A DNA stretch of 64,000 bases from Echinicola vietnamensis DSM 17526. Its GTDB lineage: Bacteria > Bacteroidota > Bacteroidia > Cytophagales > Cyclobacteriaceae. Where the stretch lies: positions 1,248,001 through 1,312,000 of the forward strand of contig NC_019904.1 of NCBI RefSeq assembly GCF_000325705.1, in the 5' to 3' direction. The position numbers and the translations under genes were made by a program. Numbering within the stretch: position 1 is the stretch's first letter; the number at the start of each line of letters is the position of its first letter. This document shows, piece after piece, positions 1-8,786 of the stretch. The notes under the pieces were generated by a model, which did no database searches, was not told where the DNA came from, and saw only the letters and a program-made list of their open reading frames with translations.

Positions 1-16
1 AACCAGCGCTAGTTGG

Positions 17-155
17 GAGGCTGTCTCATAAATAAATAATCCGTCATCACGAACGGAGTGAAGTGATCTCAATGTGCTTTCATTGCACGTATGACGAGAT
101 TGCTTCTTCCGATATCCATCGGAATCGCAATGACGAGGACTTATGAGACAACCTC
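17..155. mobile_element. MITE-like repeat with terminal inverted repeats
   Basis: The ends form a 14-bp inverted repeat with one mismatch: gaggctgtctcata at 17-30 and tatgagacaacctc at 142-155. The interior carries the palindromic type of sequence (tcgtcattgcga..., ...cactccgttcgtgatgacgg) that is scattered between genes in many Bacteroidetes. No coding sequence fits inside. I read it as a non-autonomous element or repeat unit of about 139 bp. A target-site duplication is not obvious. The rest of 156-353 shows no gene or clear signal. Confidence 0.5.
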
Positions 156-353
156 AGATAGATATGCTTTAGCTGCCCTGATAGGTAATTATAGTAGCCA
201 TTACACCGATAATAGATAAAAATGGCGCGGTCAGTTTTAGTAAATGCTAACACGAATCATCAATTGACGTACAAAAATATACACTTTGTTGTTATTTTGG
301 CACAGTACAAGATTGTTCTAAAGCATAGGTAATTTCTGCTGGTAAAACCGGAT

Positions 354-938
354 TTAGATCTCCTTCACGACCCTGCATGGATTACCAAAAGCCAAGACAT
401 CACTGGGGATGTCCTTGGTCACCACCGAGCCTGCGCCAATGGTCACATTGTCCCCAATGCTCACACCCGGCATGATACAAACGTTGCCGCCGATCCAGAC
501 ATTGTCCCCGATTGTGACGGGCTTGCTGGAGGTACGGTAAATGGGTTCCCCTGCTTGGCGCTCGGACGGATCTTTTATCCTTTCCGATGCCTTCAGCGGA
601 TGCGTGGCCGTGTAGATTTGAACTCCGGGTGCAATCAATCCGTTTTTGCCGATTTTGATCAAGTTATCATCCAGGAAGGTGCAGTTCATATTTATAAAAG
701 TCTCCGCTCCGATGAAAATGTTTTCCCCGTAGTCGCAGTAGAATGGCGCTTCAATCCAGACATTATCTCCTTTCTTACCCAATAGTTTGGAAAGGAGTTC
801 CGCCCTTTCAGCCATTTTATCAGCATCCAGGGCATTGAACGTTTTGAGTAACTTCCGAGCCTTTTGGTACTGTGCGATCAGTGCGGGATCGAGCGTATTG
901 TAGGATAGGCCACGGAGCATTTTTTCTTTTTCGGTCAT
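354..938 (-). CDS. Maltose/galactoside O-acetyltransferase-like (LbH hexapeptide) protein
   Basis: A 194-residue acetyl-CoA-dependent sugar O-acetyltransferase of the maltose/nodulation (Maa/NodL/LacA) type. It begins with the usual helical MTEKEKMLRG segment, which is why I place the start at 938; an upstream in-frame ATG at 995 would add 19 residues that do not look like the family. The middle and C-terminal part is a left-handed beta-helix of hexapeptide repeats (IGDNVWIGGNVCIMPG, IGDNVTIGAGSVV). The family's catalytic histidine is visible in TATHPL. It ends with the usual GNPCRVVKEI. These enzymes act in the cytoplasm as trimers. It stands alone; the true acceptor sugar cannot be read from sequence. 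Confidence 0.9.
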   Translation of the reverse strand: MTEKEKMLRGLSYNTLDPALIAQYQKARKLLKTFNALDADKMAERAELLSKLLGKKGDNVWIEAPFYCDYGENIFIGAETFINMNCTFLDDNLIKIGKNGLIAPGVQIYTATHPLKASERIKDPSERQAGEPIYRTSSKPVTIGDNVWIGGNVCIMPGVSIGDNVTIGAGSVVTKDIPSDVLAFGNPCRVVKEI

Positions 939-1023
939 ACTTCTAATACGTTTATTATCGCATTTCCACCCAAAGAAAACAGGATTATTTAGCAATTCAT
1001 GGTAAAACTGCTACTTGCGTTTA

Positions 1024-1434
1024 TTAATCTGCGAAGTGCTTTTCGATGATTTCGGTAATTTTTTCGTAGGTAAGTGGCTTACTGCGGTATTCGCTAATTT
1101 CCTGATAGGTTTTGGCTTTTGCATCATCATCAGGATTTAGACTGGTGGTAAGCATAACGATTACATTTTTAGCTTTGAGATGTTGGGGAAGCTTTTTATA
1201 CTCCTCCAGAAAATCCCAACCACTAATGCCTGGCATGTTAATATCCAAGAAGATCAGTTCTGGCCGTGGATAATCACTTCCTCCTGCTTTATTGATATAC
1301 TCCAATGCAGCCATGCCACTTTGGACGGGGACTATTTTTTCGACTAATCCGGTTCGCTTGAGGATAATTTCGTTGATGAAGTTGGTGGGTTCATCATCAT
1401 CTACTAGCAAAACACACTTAATTTTTTTATTCAT
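1024..1434 (-). CDS. Single-domain response regulator (CheY-like receiver)
   Basis: A 136-residue stand-alone receiver domain. The acidic pocket is VDDDE at residues 11-15, the phosphoacceptor is Asp64 in IFLDINMPG, the conserved threonine lies in MLTTS (about 96-97), and the conserved lysine is Lys119 in SKPL. There is no output domain. I place the start at 1434 (MNKKIKC), since the longer frame back to 1551 would run into the kinase gene. It lies 16 bp downstream of the PAS kinase at 1451-3232 in the same direction, so the two are very likely cotranscribed and partners. Proteins of this type in Bacteroidetes usually act by protein-protein relay rather than by binding DNA. Confidence 0.9.
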   Translation of the reverse strand: MNKKIKCVLLVDDDEPTNFINEIILKRTGLVEKIVPVQSGMAALEYINKAGGSDYPRPELIFLDINMPGISGWDFLEEYKKLPQHLKAKNVIVMLTTSLNPDDDAKAKTYQEISEYRSKPLTYEKITEIIEKHFAD

Positions 1435-1450
1435 TAGATTATTGAGTTTA

Positions 1451-3232
1451 TTAGTTTGGAACGGTAAACAAGAAAGAACTTCCTTTGCCAAGCTCAGAAT
1501 GCACCCATATTTTTCCGCCGTGGAGTTCCACGATCTTTTGACAATGGGCAAGCCCTATCCCCGTGCCGTCGTAAGTATTTCTGGTATGAAGCCGTTGGAA
1601 AATGATAAAAATACGTTCTTTAAATTTATTTTCTATCCCAATGCCATTGTCCTTGATGCAGAACAACCAATGATCGGCCTTTTTGGTGACCCCAATCTGG
1701 ATTTTAGGAGGAACCCCTTCTTGGTGGAATTTGATTCCGTTGGTGATAAGGTTTTGGAATAATAAGCGGAGCTCAGTATAATTTCCTTTGATGTGCGGCA
1801 GATTATCTGCATGGATCGATGCATTCGTAGCTTTAATTTGGGAGCTAAGATCCACTTTGATATCGCTGATCAAGGAATTGCAATCCACCATGACCGGTTT
1901 TCGCTCTCTGCCAATCCTACTGTAATCCAATAATCCTTTGATGAGTTGGCGCATTCTTCCGGTGGCTTCCATGATGTACTGCATGCTCTTTTTACCGGTT
2001 TCGTCAAAATGCTCCCCGTAGTTTTCGGATAAAAATTCCGTAAAGCTCATCACCGTCTGTAAGGGCTCCTGAAGGTCATGGGATGCCACATAGGCAAATT
2101 GCTCGAGCTCCTTGTTTTTGACTTGCAGCTTTTTATTAAAATCCTGCATTTCTTTTTTTACGGCCGCTTTTTCACTGGTGTCACGGATGACCGCAATGGC
2201 CAAGGCACCATCTTCGGTTTCCAAGGGACTGAGGGAAATTTCTACGGGAAATTCCTCACCGGACTTGCGCACACCGGATAATTCCAGCCCGGAGGCCATT
2301 GGCCTGGTCTCGGCAGTATGGAAAAATTCATCCCGATGGTTGGTATGGCGATGGTGATAGCGCATGGGGACGAGCATTTCGATTTTATTCCCTATCAGTT
2401 CACTTTTACTGTATCCAAAAATGTTGACCACTTGCTCGTTGGCCAGTTGGATGTTGCCATCCTTATCGGCAAGAATAATGGCATCTGGAGCACTTTCCAG
2501 TAAGCCCTTAAATTTATTTTCTGCTTTTTTCCGGTCGGTAATATTTCGGATTGCAGCGGAGACAAATAGCCCATCTTCGGTTTTCAGCGGGCTGAGGGAA
2601 ATCTCCACCGGAAATACAGAGCCATCTTTCCGCTTTCCGAACAGTTCCATGCCCTGGCCCATGCTTCGAGGTTTGGGTTGCTTGGCATAGCTTTTCCTGT
2701 TTTGCTTGTGCTTGCTGATGTACTTGTCAGGAATGAGAATTTCCAATTCGCTGCCGATAAGCTCTTCCTTGTTATAGCCAAATTGGTTTTCTGTTTGGGC
2801 ATTTATCAATACGATCTGCCCTTCCGAATTGACAATGACCATGGCATCAGGAGCGGTTTCTACTAGCGCTTGAGCTTTGCTGGCGACTTTATCAGACTGG
2901 TTGACTTTCCTGAAAAACACCGATATCCCGGTTATTTTACCATCCTCATCTTTTACAGGTGAAAATTGAGCGGATACCAATTTCTTTCTATCGCCTTTCG
3001 AAACGATGTTAAATTTAAAAGGATCCAAGGTTTCATTGAAGAGAATAGCTTCCCGCAATTGATCAAAGTCCATTTTCGCCTCATGAACCAACGCCCCATA
3101 TTCCATCCCCAGAAGGGAAGAGCGATTATACTCGAATAACTTATAGCTTGCGGCGTTGCTGTACACCACATTGCCCCTTAGATCAAAGGCTAAAATAGCA
3201 TCCCTGGCATTACTAAATACCTGACTGTCCAC
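1451..3232 (-). CDS. Multi-PAS sensor histidine kinase (soluble)
   Basis: A 593-residue histidine kinase with three PAS domains in series (about 1-110, 121-234, 244-356), a HisKA domain with the phosphorylated His385 in ASHDLQEP, and a C-terminal HATPase_c domain (about 480-593; N box LITNGIKFH, G box DNGIGI, then GTGIGL). No transmembrane segment or signal peptide is seen, so it should sense an intracellular cue. PAS2 and PAS3 are close copies of each other (VFPVEISLSPLKTEDG and EFPVEISLSPLETEDG), which points to an internal duplication. The ligand or cofactor is unknown. Its probable partner is the receiver protein just downstream (1024-1434). Confidence 0.93.
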   Translation of the reverse strand: MDSQVFSNARDAILAFDLRGNVVYSNAASYKLFEYNRSSLLGMEYGALVHEAKMDFDQLREAILFNETLDPFKFNIVSKGDRKKLVSAQFSPVKDEDGKITGISVFFRKVNQSDKVASKAQALVETAPDAMVIVNSEGQIVLINAQTENQFGYNKEELIGSELEILIPDKYISKHKQNRKSYAKQPKPRSMGQGMELFGKRKDGSVFPVEISLSPLKTEDGLFVSAAIRNITDRKKAENKFKGLLESAPDAIILADKDGNIQLANEQVVNIFGYSKSELIGNKIEMLVPMRYHHRHTNHRDEFFHTAETRPMASGLELSGVRKSGEEFPVEISLSPLETEDGALAIAVIRDTSEKAAVKKEMQDFNKKLQVKNKELEQFAYVASHDLQEPLQTVMSFTEFLSENYGEHFDETGKKSMQYIMEATGRMRQLIKGLLDYSRIGRERKPVMVDCNSLISDIKVDLSSQIKATNASIHADNLPHIKGNYTELRLLFQNLITNGIKFHQEGVPPKIQIGVTKKADHWLFCIKDNGIGIENKFKERIFIIFQRLHTRNTYDGTGIGLAHCQKIVELHGGKIWVHSELGKGSSFLFTVPN

Positions 3233-3399
3233 TTAACTTACACCAATAAATGTCATGAATCCGTTTACATCTTCACCATTACGGAAGGAATGCTCCATAG
3301 GACAAACATCATTGCATAACTCCCTAAAGCTTAAGTTTATTTAAAAAAATGCTTGTCTTAATAATGGTGAATTGATGTAAATATAGTGGTATTTTTAAA

Positions 3400-3428
3400 C
3401 AAAAGTAATGGGAACCATCAATTGGCAA
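3400..3428 (-). promoter_or_regulatory. Candidate Bacteroidetes promoter for the PAS kinase operon
   Basis: On the minus strand there is a TTG (3428-3426), an 18-nt spacer, and TACTTTTG (3407-3400), matching the Bacteroidetes TTG / TAnnTTTG arrangement. It would give a leader of about 160 nt before the kinase start at 3232. The rest of 3233-3513 is AT-rich with no gene. Confidence 0.4.
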
Positions 3429-3513
3429 TAAAGTTTATAAAAAATGTACTTAAAAGTAGTTTATATGTTTTTTTATGTAGATTGTGTGACGAATTGCGCC
3501 GCATATTTATGAA

Positions 3514-4011
3514 TTATGTATCTCTCTTAGCCGTTGGTGTTTTTTGTAAACTTGATTTTTTATTCACCAGTACCCACCAATACGTCCAAGCGATAAGCAG
3601 GATTTGAAAGGGAATTCTGAACCAAAGGTAGTTAAGACCTGGCCCATCGAATTGGCCAGTTTTATAGTTTAATTGTTCCACGGCGGCTTTTATATTGGCA
3701 GGAAGCATCAAAATGAAGAATATCATCAGCAGTAGGCCGGTAATCTTCCGGACAGGGCGCAGGTGGATGCCCACTGCGGCAATGATTTCTACCAAACCGG
3801 TGAAATAGACCATGGCGATTTTGAAGGGTATAAAGTCTGGGATCATTTTGGCCATTCCAGCGGTAAACATCACATGGCCCATGGCGGTAAAGACCAGCAT
3901 GGTACTGAGGGCAATTCTCCCAACCAAGGGCCAGTGGATCGCTTTCCGCAGCAGCCGCAGCACTCCTGCTGCCATTCCAAAACTTATTAGCAAGACAAAT
4001 AGCGGTAACAT
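3514..4011 (-). CDS. DoxX-family membrane protein
   Basis: A 165-residue integral membrane protein with about four to five hydrophobic helices (residues about 1-20, 30-52, 63-83, 88-107 and 135-150). The segment GHVMFTAGMAKMIPDFIPFK and the following VYFTGLVEIIAAVGI are typical of the DoxX/DoxX-like family, which includes the terminal quinol oxidase subunit DoxD and many small membrane proteins of uncertain role. It is a single gene without an obvious operon partner. I cannot assign a substrate or partner; the family name is as far as the sequence goes. Confidence 0.8.
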   Translation of the reverse strand: MLPLFVLLISFGMAAGVLRLLRKAIHWPLVGRIALSTMLVFTAMGHVMFTAGMAKMIPDFIPFKIAMVYFTGLVEIIAAVGIHLRPVRKITGLLLMIFFILMLPANIKAAVEQLNYKTGQFDGPGLNYLWFRIPFQILLIAWTYWWVLVNKKSSLQKTPTAKRDT

Positions 4012-4174
4012 CGCATCTTTAGGTTTTTGGCAAATTTCCTAAACCATACCGTTGCGATCAATGAACTTAGGTTAAGTAATGCCGAAACAAGCTAATTAGC
4101 GGGAATTGATGGCAAATAGCGCAAGGCAAGCGCATAAAACAGGCTGCTATTGTTCTATTGGCTGTTCCGCTGAA

Positions 4175-4240
4175 AGTGGTGACTGCCAGATCGTTTCTAC
4201 TCGCAATGACGTAAGAAACCCGTCGTGGCAATGAACAGCG
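4175..4240. repeat. Degenerate intergenic palindromic repeat fragment
   Basis: Within the gene-free stretch 4012-4397 the sequence gactgccagatcgtttc... tcgcaatgacg ...cccgtcgtggcaatga resembles a broken copy of the cgtcattgcgag-type repeat also present at 37-137 and near 54909-54963. The remainder of 4012-4397 holds no gene that I can support. Confidence 0.45.
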
Positions 4241-4397
4241 GGAAGAATCCTGAATGCAGGCAGGGAATTATTTCGTGGGATTACCATCCGCCCACTTGAT
4301 TCTTGATGAGCGGCAATCATCCATTCAGCGATAAATCCCGATATATCATTATATTTAATGGTCCACTAATTAGAGTAACATTAACTATTTCATTCTC

Positions 4398-5111
4398 ATG
4401 GATACGATAAGTAAGATTTTGGTGTATGCCGGTTTTTCAGGGATTACCGTTTTTATTGGGGCACTCCTGGGCAAGGCCTTTAACCACCACGTTCATAAAC
4501 GGACCGTAAAGTATGAAATTTCACATACTGCCATGGCCTTTGGAGGTGGGATAATTTTGTCTGCTGTAGCACTGGTCTTGGTGCCAAAGGGCCTGGAAGA
4601 GTTGCCTTTATGGCCGATGCTGTTTTCTTTTGGACTTGGCTCCGTAACCTTCTTTTTGATCGATCGCTACCTGGAACAAAAAGGTGGAAAAATGGCCCAG
4701 CTGTTGGCGATGCTAATGGATTTCGTTCCTGAGTCCATCGCCTTGGGTGCTTTGTTTGCGAGTGATCCATCCACGGGAACCTTGTTGGCCATATTTATTG
4801 GTCTTCAGAATTTACCCGAAGCGTTTAATTCTTATCGGGACATGGTCCTGAGCGGATTTACCGTGAACAAGACGCTGATCATGATGTTTTTCTTGAGTTT
4901 TGCAGGAATAGGAGGCGCCATGATCGGTCATTATCTGCTCAGGGATTATCCGGATATTACAGCCCACCTGATGGTGTTTGCCAGTGGTGGCATTTTATAT
5001 TTGCTCTTTCAGGATATCGCTCCAAGCAGCCAGATGAAAAACCACCAATGGGGCGCCATGGGCGCTTGCTTGGGTTTTATGGTAGGAATGATAGGGGAAA
5101 AGGTCATTTAA
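4398..5111 (+). CDS. ZIP-family divalent metal transporter
   Basis: A 237-residue inner-membrane protein with about seven to eight hydrophobic helices. The ZIP signature region is visible as MDFVPESIALG followed by GLQNLPEAFNSYRDM; the paired PES/PEA motifs correspond to the metal-binding sequences of TM4 and TM5 in Zn/Fe ZIP transporters. A short histidine cluster, NHHVHK (about residues 29-34), lies in the first loop. The usual His of the TM4 HNxPEG motif is replaced by Asp (DFVPES), so substrate preference may differ from classical Zn importers. It is followed 17 bp later by the pentapeptide-repeat gene, probably in the same transcript. Confidence 0.82.
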   Translation: MDTISKILVYAGFSGITVFIGALLGKAFNHHVHKRTVKYEISHTAMAFGGGIILSAVALVLVPKGLEELPLWPMLFSFGLGSVTFFLIDRYLEQKGGKMAQLLAMLMDFVPESIALGALFASDPSTGTLLAIFIGLQNLPEAFNSYRDMVLSGFTVNKTLIMMFFLSFAGIGGAMIGHYLLRDYPDITAHLMVFASGGILYLLFQDIAPSSQMKNHQWGAMGACLGFMVGMIGEKVI

Positions 5112-5128
5112 TTTCATTAAATTCAAGC

Positions 5129-5698
5129 ATGAAAACAGCCTATTTTGAAGCCAAGGAGTTTTTTGAAGAAGATTTTAGCACAGGTTTTCCCACGGGAGAA
5201 TACGAGGAATGCAGGTTTGTGCGCTGCAATTTTGCGGAAGTGAACCTTCGTGACGTCGTTTTTTCGGAATGTACGTTTGAACATTGTAACCTTAGCAATG
5301 CCCAGCTTCAAAATACCAGCCTCAGGGATGTTGAGTTTTCCAGTTGTAAACTATTGGGCTTGCGATTTGACAAGTGCAATCCATTTCTGCTGACCGCTAC
5401 TTTTGTGGAGAGCCAGCTTGATTATGCTTCTTTTTATGGCTTGAAAATGAAGCAGACGACGTTTAGGTCCTGCAAGATGCAAGAAGTGGAGTTTGTGGAG
5501 ACTGATCTGACAGGATCAGTATTTGACCAGTGTGATTTACGTCAGGCGGTCTTTGATCGGGCTCTATTGGAAAAGGCGGATTTTAGGACAGCGGAGAATT
5601 TCTCCATTGATCCAGAACGAAACCAGCTCAAAAAGGCCAAATTTTCCTTGGCCACTGTCACGGGGTTATTGGATAAATACGATATTACGGTTCGGTAA
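5129..5698 (+). CDS. Pentapeptide-repeat protein (McbG/Qnr-like fold)
   Basis: A 189-residue protein built almost entirely of A(D/N)LXX-type pentapeptide repeats (CRFVRCNFAEVNL, CTFEHCNLSNAQL, SVFDQCDLRQAVF), which fold as a right-handed quadrilateral beta-helix. The arrangement with a short break near the middle (NPFLLTATF) recalls McbG/Qnr-type proteins that mimic DNA and protect gyrase, but I see no feature that proves this. The start is set at 5129 (MKTAYFEAKEFF); the longer frame overlaps the ZIP gene. It ends 4 bp before the convergent DinB gene. Confidence 0.85.
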   Translation: MKTAYFEAKEFFEEDFSTGFPTGEYEECRFVRCNFAEVNLRDVVFSECTFEHCNLSNAQLQNTSLRDVEFSSCKLLGLRFDKCNPFLLTATFVESQLDYASFYGLKMKQTTFRSCKMQEVEFVETDLTGSVFDQCDLRQAVFDRALLEKADFRTAENFSIDPERNQLKKAKFSLATVTGLLDKYDITVR

Positions 5699-5702
5699 AT
5701 GG

Positions 5703-6284
5703 CTATTCTTTCACTTCGCCGCTGTATTTGCCCAAGAAGACATTGACCCCTTTTGGCATGGGGTTGCCGGCTGCTCGCCTAAGGGTAGCCACTTGTCCGC
5801 TATGCCACAGTGCATCTGCCAATGGGCCATTGATCAGGATCCACAAGGGGTGCTCTCCACGGACTTTTACGGCGGCTATTTCAGCGTCATCCATGCTTAC
5901 TAGGCGGTCATAGACGGCTTTTAGCAAGTGGAGGCTTTCCTCCCGAGCTTCCATGGGGCTCGTTTCCGCTAGTTTGGTGTATGGTGTTTCCAAGACAGCA
6001 TTATGGATCACGATGCTCAAATCATAAATGTGGAGCAAGGTCTTCCCAATGGACCTGGCGTCATCTGATGCCTTAAAGTCCATGTTTTCATCCTGCAGGC
6101 CCTGTGTCGCATAGCGGTACCGGAAGCCTAAGCTTTCTACCATTCTGGCCGCTACGGTACCTGGGCTAAAAGAGTCGGGGTAGGTGCTGATATCAGCAAA
6201 TGGAAGTGGCCGAGTTTCTTGTGCATTTACAAAATTCATATGGCAAAAAAGGGCGATGATGAAAAGAAATGTATAAGGCTTCAT
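5703..6284 (-). CDS. Exported DinB-family protein
   Basis: A 193-residue protein with an N-terminal signal peptide (about 1-22, ending NFVNA-QE) and a DinB four-helix bundle. Candidate metal-ligand histidines are in TLLHIYDLS and ALWHSGQVATLRR, in the positions expected for the family's His triad. DinB-like proteins are damage-inducible metal-binding bundles, some acting as thiol-dependent transferases; most members are uncharacterised. The signal peptide makes this a periplasmic member, which is common in Bacteroidetes. It converges on the pentapeptide gene with a 4-bp gap. Confidence 0.8.
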   Translation of the reverse strand: MKPYTFLFIIALFCHMNFVNAQETRPLPFADISTYPDSFSPGTVAARMVESLGFRYRYATQGLQDENMDFKASDDARSIGKTLLHIYDLSIVIHNAVLETPYTKLAETSPMEAREESLHLLKAVYDRLVSMDDAEIAAVKVRGEHPLWILINGPLADALWHSGQVATLRRAAGNPMPKGVNVFLGKYSGEVKE

Positions 6285-6418
6285 AAGATTGTTTAAGACA
6301 ATAAATAGAAATTACGGCAAGGAAGCAAAAAGGTTGGCTAGCGCAGGCAAGTCGAACCAGGCAGCAGAACTGGGAGGTGTGCACCGACTGTCATTTTACT
6401 GATCCATTTGCCCAATAA

Positions 6419-7021
6419 TTAACCAATAAAATGGTTCATTCGGTAGCTCAGGTTTTTTTTGACGCCATGCCATTCTTGCTGGATAATGGAAAAAACAACC
6501 GTGTCCCGGTAGGTGCCATCAGCATTCAGCCGGTCATTGCGGAGGATGCCGTCTTGCTTGGCTCCAAGTTTAGCAATCGCATTGCGAGAGGGAAGGTTAA
6601 ACCAATCGGTCTTGAACTGAACACAAATGAAATCCAGTTTTTCGAAGGCATGCTGGAGCAGCAGGTATTTGCATTCACGGTTAAGGCCGGTTCTTTGGAC
6701 GCTTTTGGCGTACCAGGTAAAGCCGATCTCAAGGCGTTTGTGCTTGGCTTCGGCGTTGCAGTACCGGGTGCAGCCCACGACTTTTTCTGATGCGTTGTCA
6801 ATAATCACAAAGGGCAAGCTTGTGGAGGCAGCTTGTTGTTGAAGGGCTTGCTCTATGTATTGGTCCATGGTTTCTGGTGAAGGAACAGACGTATACCAAA
6901 GCTCCCAAAGCTTTCCGTCAGCAGCCGCCTCGATCAGCCCATCACGATGTGCCTGTTGTAGTGGAACGAGGGTGACTTTTTCTCCTTTCAGGGTTAAGGG
7001 CGTGAGCCAGTGATTTTCCAT
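6419..7021 (-). CDS. GNAT-family N-acetyltransferase (RimJ/RimL-like)
   Basis: A 200-residue acetyltransferase. The N-terminus (LTLKGEKVTLVPLQQAHRDGL) and the region GCTRYCNAEAKHKRLEIGFTWYAKSVQRTGLNRECKYLLLQHAFE are characteristic of the RimJ/RimL subgroup, with the acetyl-CoA pyrophosphate loop around QRTGLN. The C-terminal RNAIAKLGAKQDGILRND and RDTVVFSI complete the fold. The substrate could be a protein N-terminus or a small molecule. It starts 46 bp downstream of nrtD on the same strand; no link to nitrate uptake is evident. Confidence 0.88.
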   Translation of the reverse strand: MENHWLTPLTLKGEKVTLVPLQQAHRDGLIEAAADGKLWELWYTSVPSPETMDQYIEQALQQQAASTSLPFVIIDNASEKVVGCTRYCNAEAKHKRLEIGFTWYAKSVQRTGLNRECKYLLLQHAFEKLDFICVQFKTDWFNLPSRNAIAKLGAKQDGILRNDRLNADGTYRDTVVFSIIQQEWHGVKKNLSYRMNHFIG

Positions 7022-7067
7022 AGCGGATCTCTTTAAACTTTTGCTGGCTCGAATGTACGAATAAAAA

Positions 7068-7886
7068 TCAGTGGTTTAGAAAATTCATGAGATAGCCCCG
7101 ATAGTCGTAATATTCGGGATGCTCCAAGACTGCTTTCCGTACCCGCGGCCGCTCAAATGGAATGATGAGTTCATCGCCTATTTTGGCATAGGGGCCACTG
7201 GTCATCATGATGACGCGATCGGCCAAAAAGATGGATTCGTCCACGTCATGGGTAATGGCCACGGCCGTGATTTTCTCCCGCTGCCAAATTTCCAGCAGGA
7301 CATCCTGCAATTCCCCCCTGGTCAAGGAGTCCAGCATCCCGAAAGGTTCATCCAATAGCAGTAATTTTGGCTTCAGCGCAAATGCTCTGGCGATACCCAC
7401 ACGTTGCTGCATGCCTTGGGAGAGGGAATGGGCCTTTTTGTCAAAATCAGCTCCAAGACCAACCTTGTCGAGGTAATATTTACAGATGTCCTGTTTCTGT
7501 GCGCGACTGGCATGGGGAAATACTTGTTTGACACCGATCATGACATTATCCAAGGCAGAAAGCCACGGCAATAGGCTAGGGGACTGGAAGACGACTGCCC
7601 GATCCGGTCCTGCCTCGATGACAGGGGTGCCATCTACCTTGATTTTCCCACCTGAAATGTCGTTTAGGCCAGCGATCATGGTGAGGAGGGTTGATTTTCC
7701 ACAGCCGGAATGGCCGATGATCGAAACGAATTCTCCTTTGCGAATACTTAGGTTAAGGTCATCCAGTACCACATAGTCTCCTTTTGGGGTAGGATAGACC
7801 TTTTTGAGCTGATCGCAAACGAGCATTTCAGGTTGATCTTTCAGGTGTTGGACGGTTTGGTGCTTTCGTTCTATTAAGGCTTGCAT
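7068..7886 (-). CDS. nrtD: Nitrate-type ABC transporter ATPase NrtD
   Basis: A 272-residue ATPase of the nitrate/sulfonate/taurine ABC group. Walker A is GHSGCGKST, Walker B LLLLDEP, and the H-loop is ITHDVDES with His213. The signature is LSQGMQQR at residues 155-162, with Gln157 in place of the usual Gly. MMTSGPYAKIGDEL after the H-loop is typical of NrtD. It is the last gene of the operon and lies 11 bp after nrtC. It should pair with NrtC on the cytoplasmic side of NrtB to drive nitrate/nitrite uptake. Nitrate is inferred from the NrtA relationship; bicarbonate or another small anion is the alternative. Confidence 0.88.
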   Translation of the reverse strand: MQALIERKHQTVQHLKDQPEMLVCDQLKKVYPTPKGDYVVLDDLNLSIRKGEFVSIIGHSGCGKSTLLTMIAGLNDISGGKIKVDGTPVIEAGPDRAVVFQSPSLLPWLSALDNVMIGVKQVFPHASRAQKQDICKYYLDKVGLGADFDKKAHSLSQGMQQRVGIARAFALKPKLLLLDEPFGMLDSLTRGELQDVLLEIWQREKITAVAITHDVDESIFLADRVIMMTSGPYAKIGDELIIPFERPRVRKAVLEHPEYYDYRGYLMNFLNH

Positions 7887-7897
7887 GGTGAGGGAAT

Positions 7898-8782
7898 TTA
7901 GAAGTATTTGACTTTTTCGCTTTTTCGTTTGATTCCAGGAAATACCCTGCCCGGCAGGACGGGTTTTAGGTCGGGGAGAATGTAGTGTTGGTCTCCGGAT
8001 TTTTTCCTACTGGCTCCTACTTCTATCAGGTATTCGATGATTTCATTTCGGAGTTTTTTATAATCATCGTTTTGATTGATGGCGGAGAGGTCTCGGGGAC
8101 GTTCGATGTCAATGGTAAATTCAGGACCCAAAGTGGCCTTGGGGCCAGGTGTTAGCGGGATAATGCGATCGGCCATCAGGATGCCTTCATCCACATCATT
8201 GGTAATGAGAATGGCGGTTTTCTTGTCCTGACTCCAGATACGGATGATTTCTTCCTGTAGGCTTCCTCGGGTGAGGGCATCCAGGGCACTTAGCGGTTCA
8301 TCCATCAGTAAAATTTCCGGATTCATCGCCAGTGCACGCGCCACCGATACCCGCTGGCGCATTCCACCAGAAAGTTCTTTGGGCAGTTTGTCCATGGCAG
8401 GGGTGAGGTTTACCATGCCAATGTACTTTTTGATATGGCTTGCTTTTTCTTTGGAGGACAGCTGTGGAAATACTTCATCCACTGCCAGCTTGACGTTGTT
8501 GTAAACAGAAAGCCAAGGGAGCAAGGAGTAGTTTTGGAAAATCACACCTCGGTCGGGGCCTGGCCCTGTGACGGGCTGCCCGTGCAGGAGCACTTCTCCT
8601 TGATCAGGAAAAGCCAGCCCATTCAGGAGATTGATCAGCGTGGTTTTGCCGGATCCAGAAAATCCCACAATGGCCACAAATTCACCTTCTGCCACCTGGA
8701 GGTTGATATCCGAAAGGACGTCTACCCGGGAAGCTCCCATGCCAAAGGATTTGGATACGTTGTTCAGTTCTATGATTGCCAT
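7898..8782 (-). CDS. nrtC: Nitrate-type ABC transporter ATPase NrtC (ATPase-only form)
   Basis: A 294-residue ATPase: Walker [11 protein letters not shown]-loop FQNYSLLPW, signature LSGGMRQR (138-145), Walker B ILLMDEP. The H-loop reads ITNDVDEG, with Asn195 in place of histidine; I checked the codon at 8198-8200. [14 protein letters not shown] follows, as in NrtC. Cyanobacterial NrtC carries a fused C-terminal solute-binding-like regulatory domain of several hundred residues; here only a tail of about 50 residues is present, so that control is missing. It is separated from nrtB by 4 bp and from nrtD by 11 bp. Confidence 0.88.
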   Translation of the reverse strand: MAIIELNNVSKSFGMGASRVDVLSDINLQVAEGEFVAIVGFSGSGKTTLINLLNGLAFPDQGEVLLHGQPVTGPGPDRGVIFQNYSLLPWLSVYNNVKLAVDEVFPQLSSKEKASHIKKYIGMVNLTPAMDKLPKELSGGMRQRVSVARALAMNPEILLMDEPLSALDALTRGSLQEEIIRIWSQDKKTAILITNDVDEGILMADRIIPLTPGPKATLGPEFTIDIERPRDLSAINQNDDYKKLRNEIIEYLIEVGASRKKSGDQHYILPDLKPVLPGRVFPGIKRKSEKVKYF

Positions 8783-8786
8783 AAGA

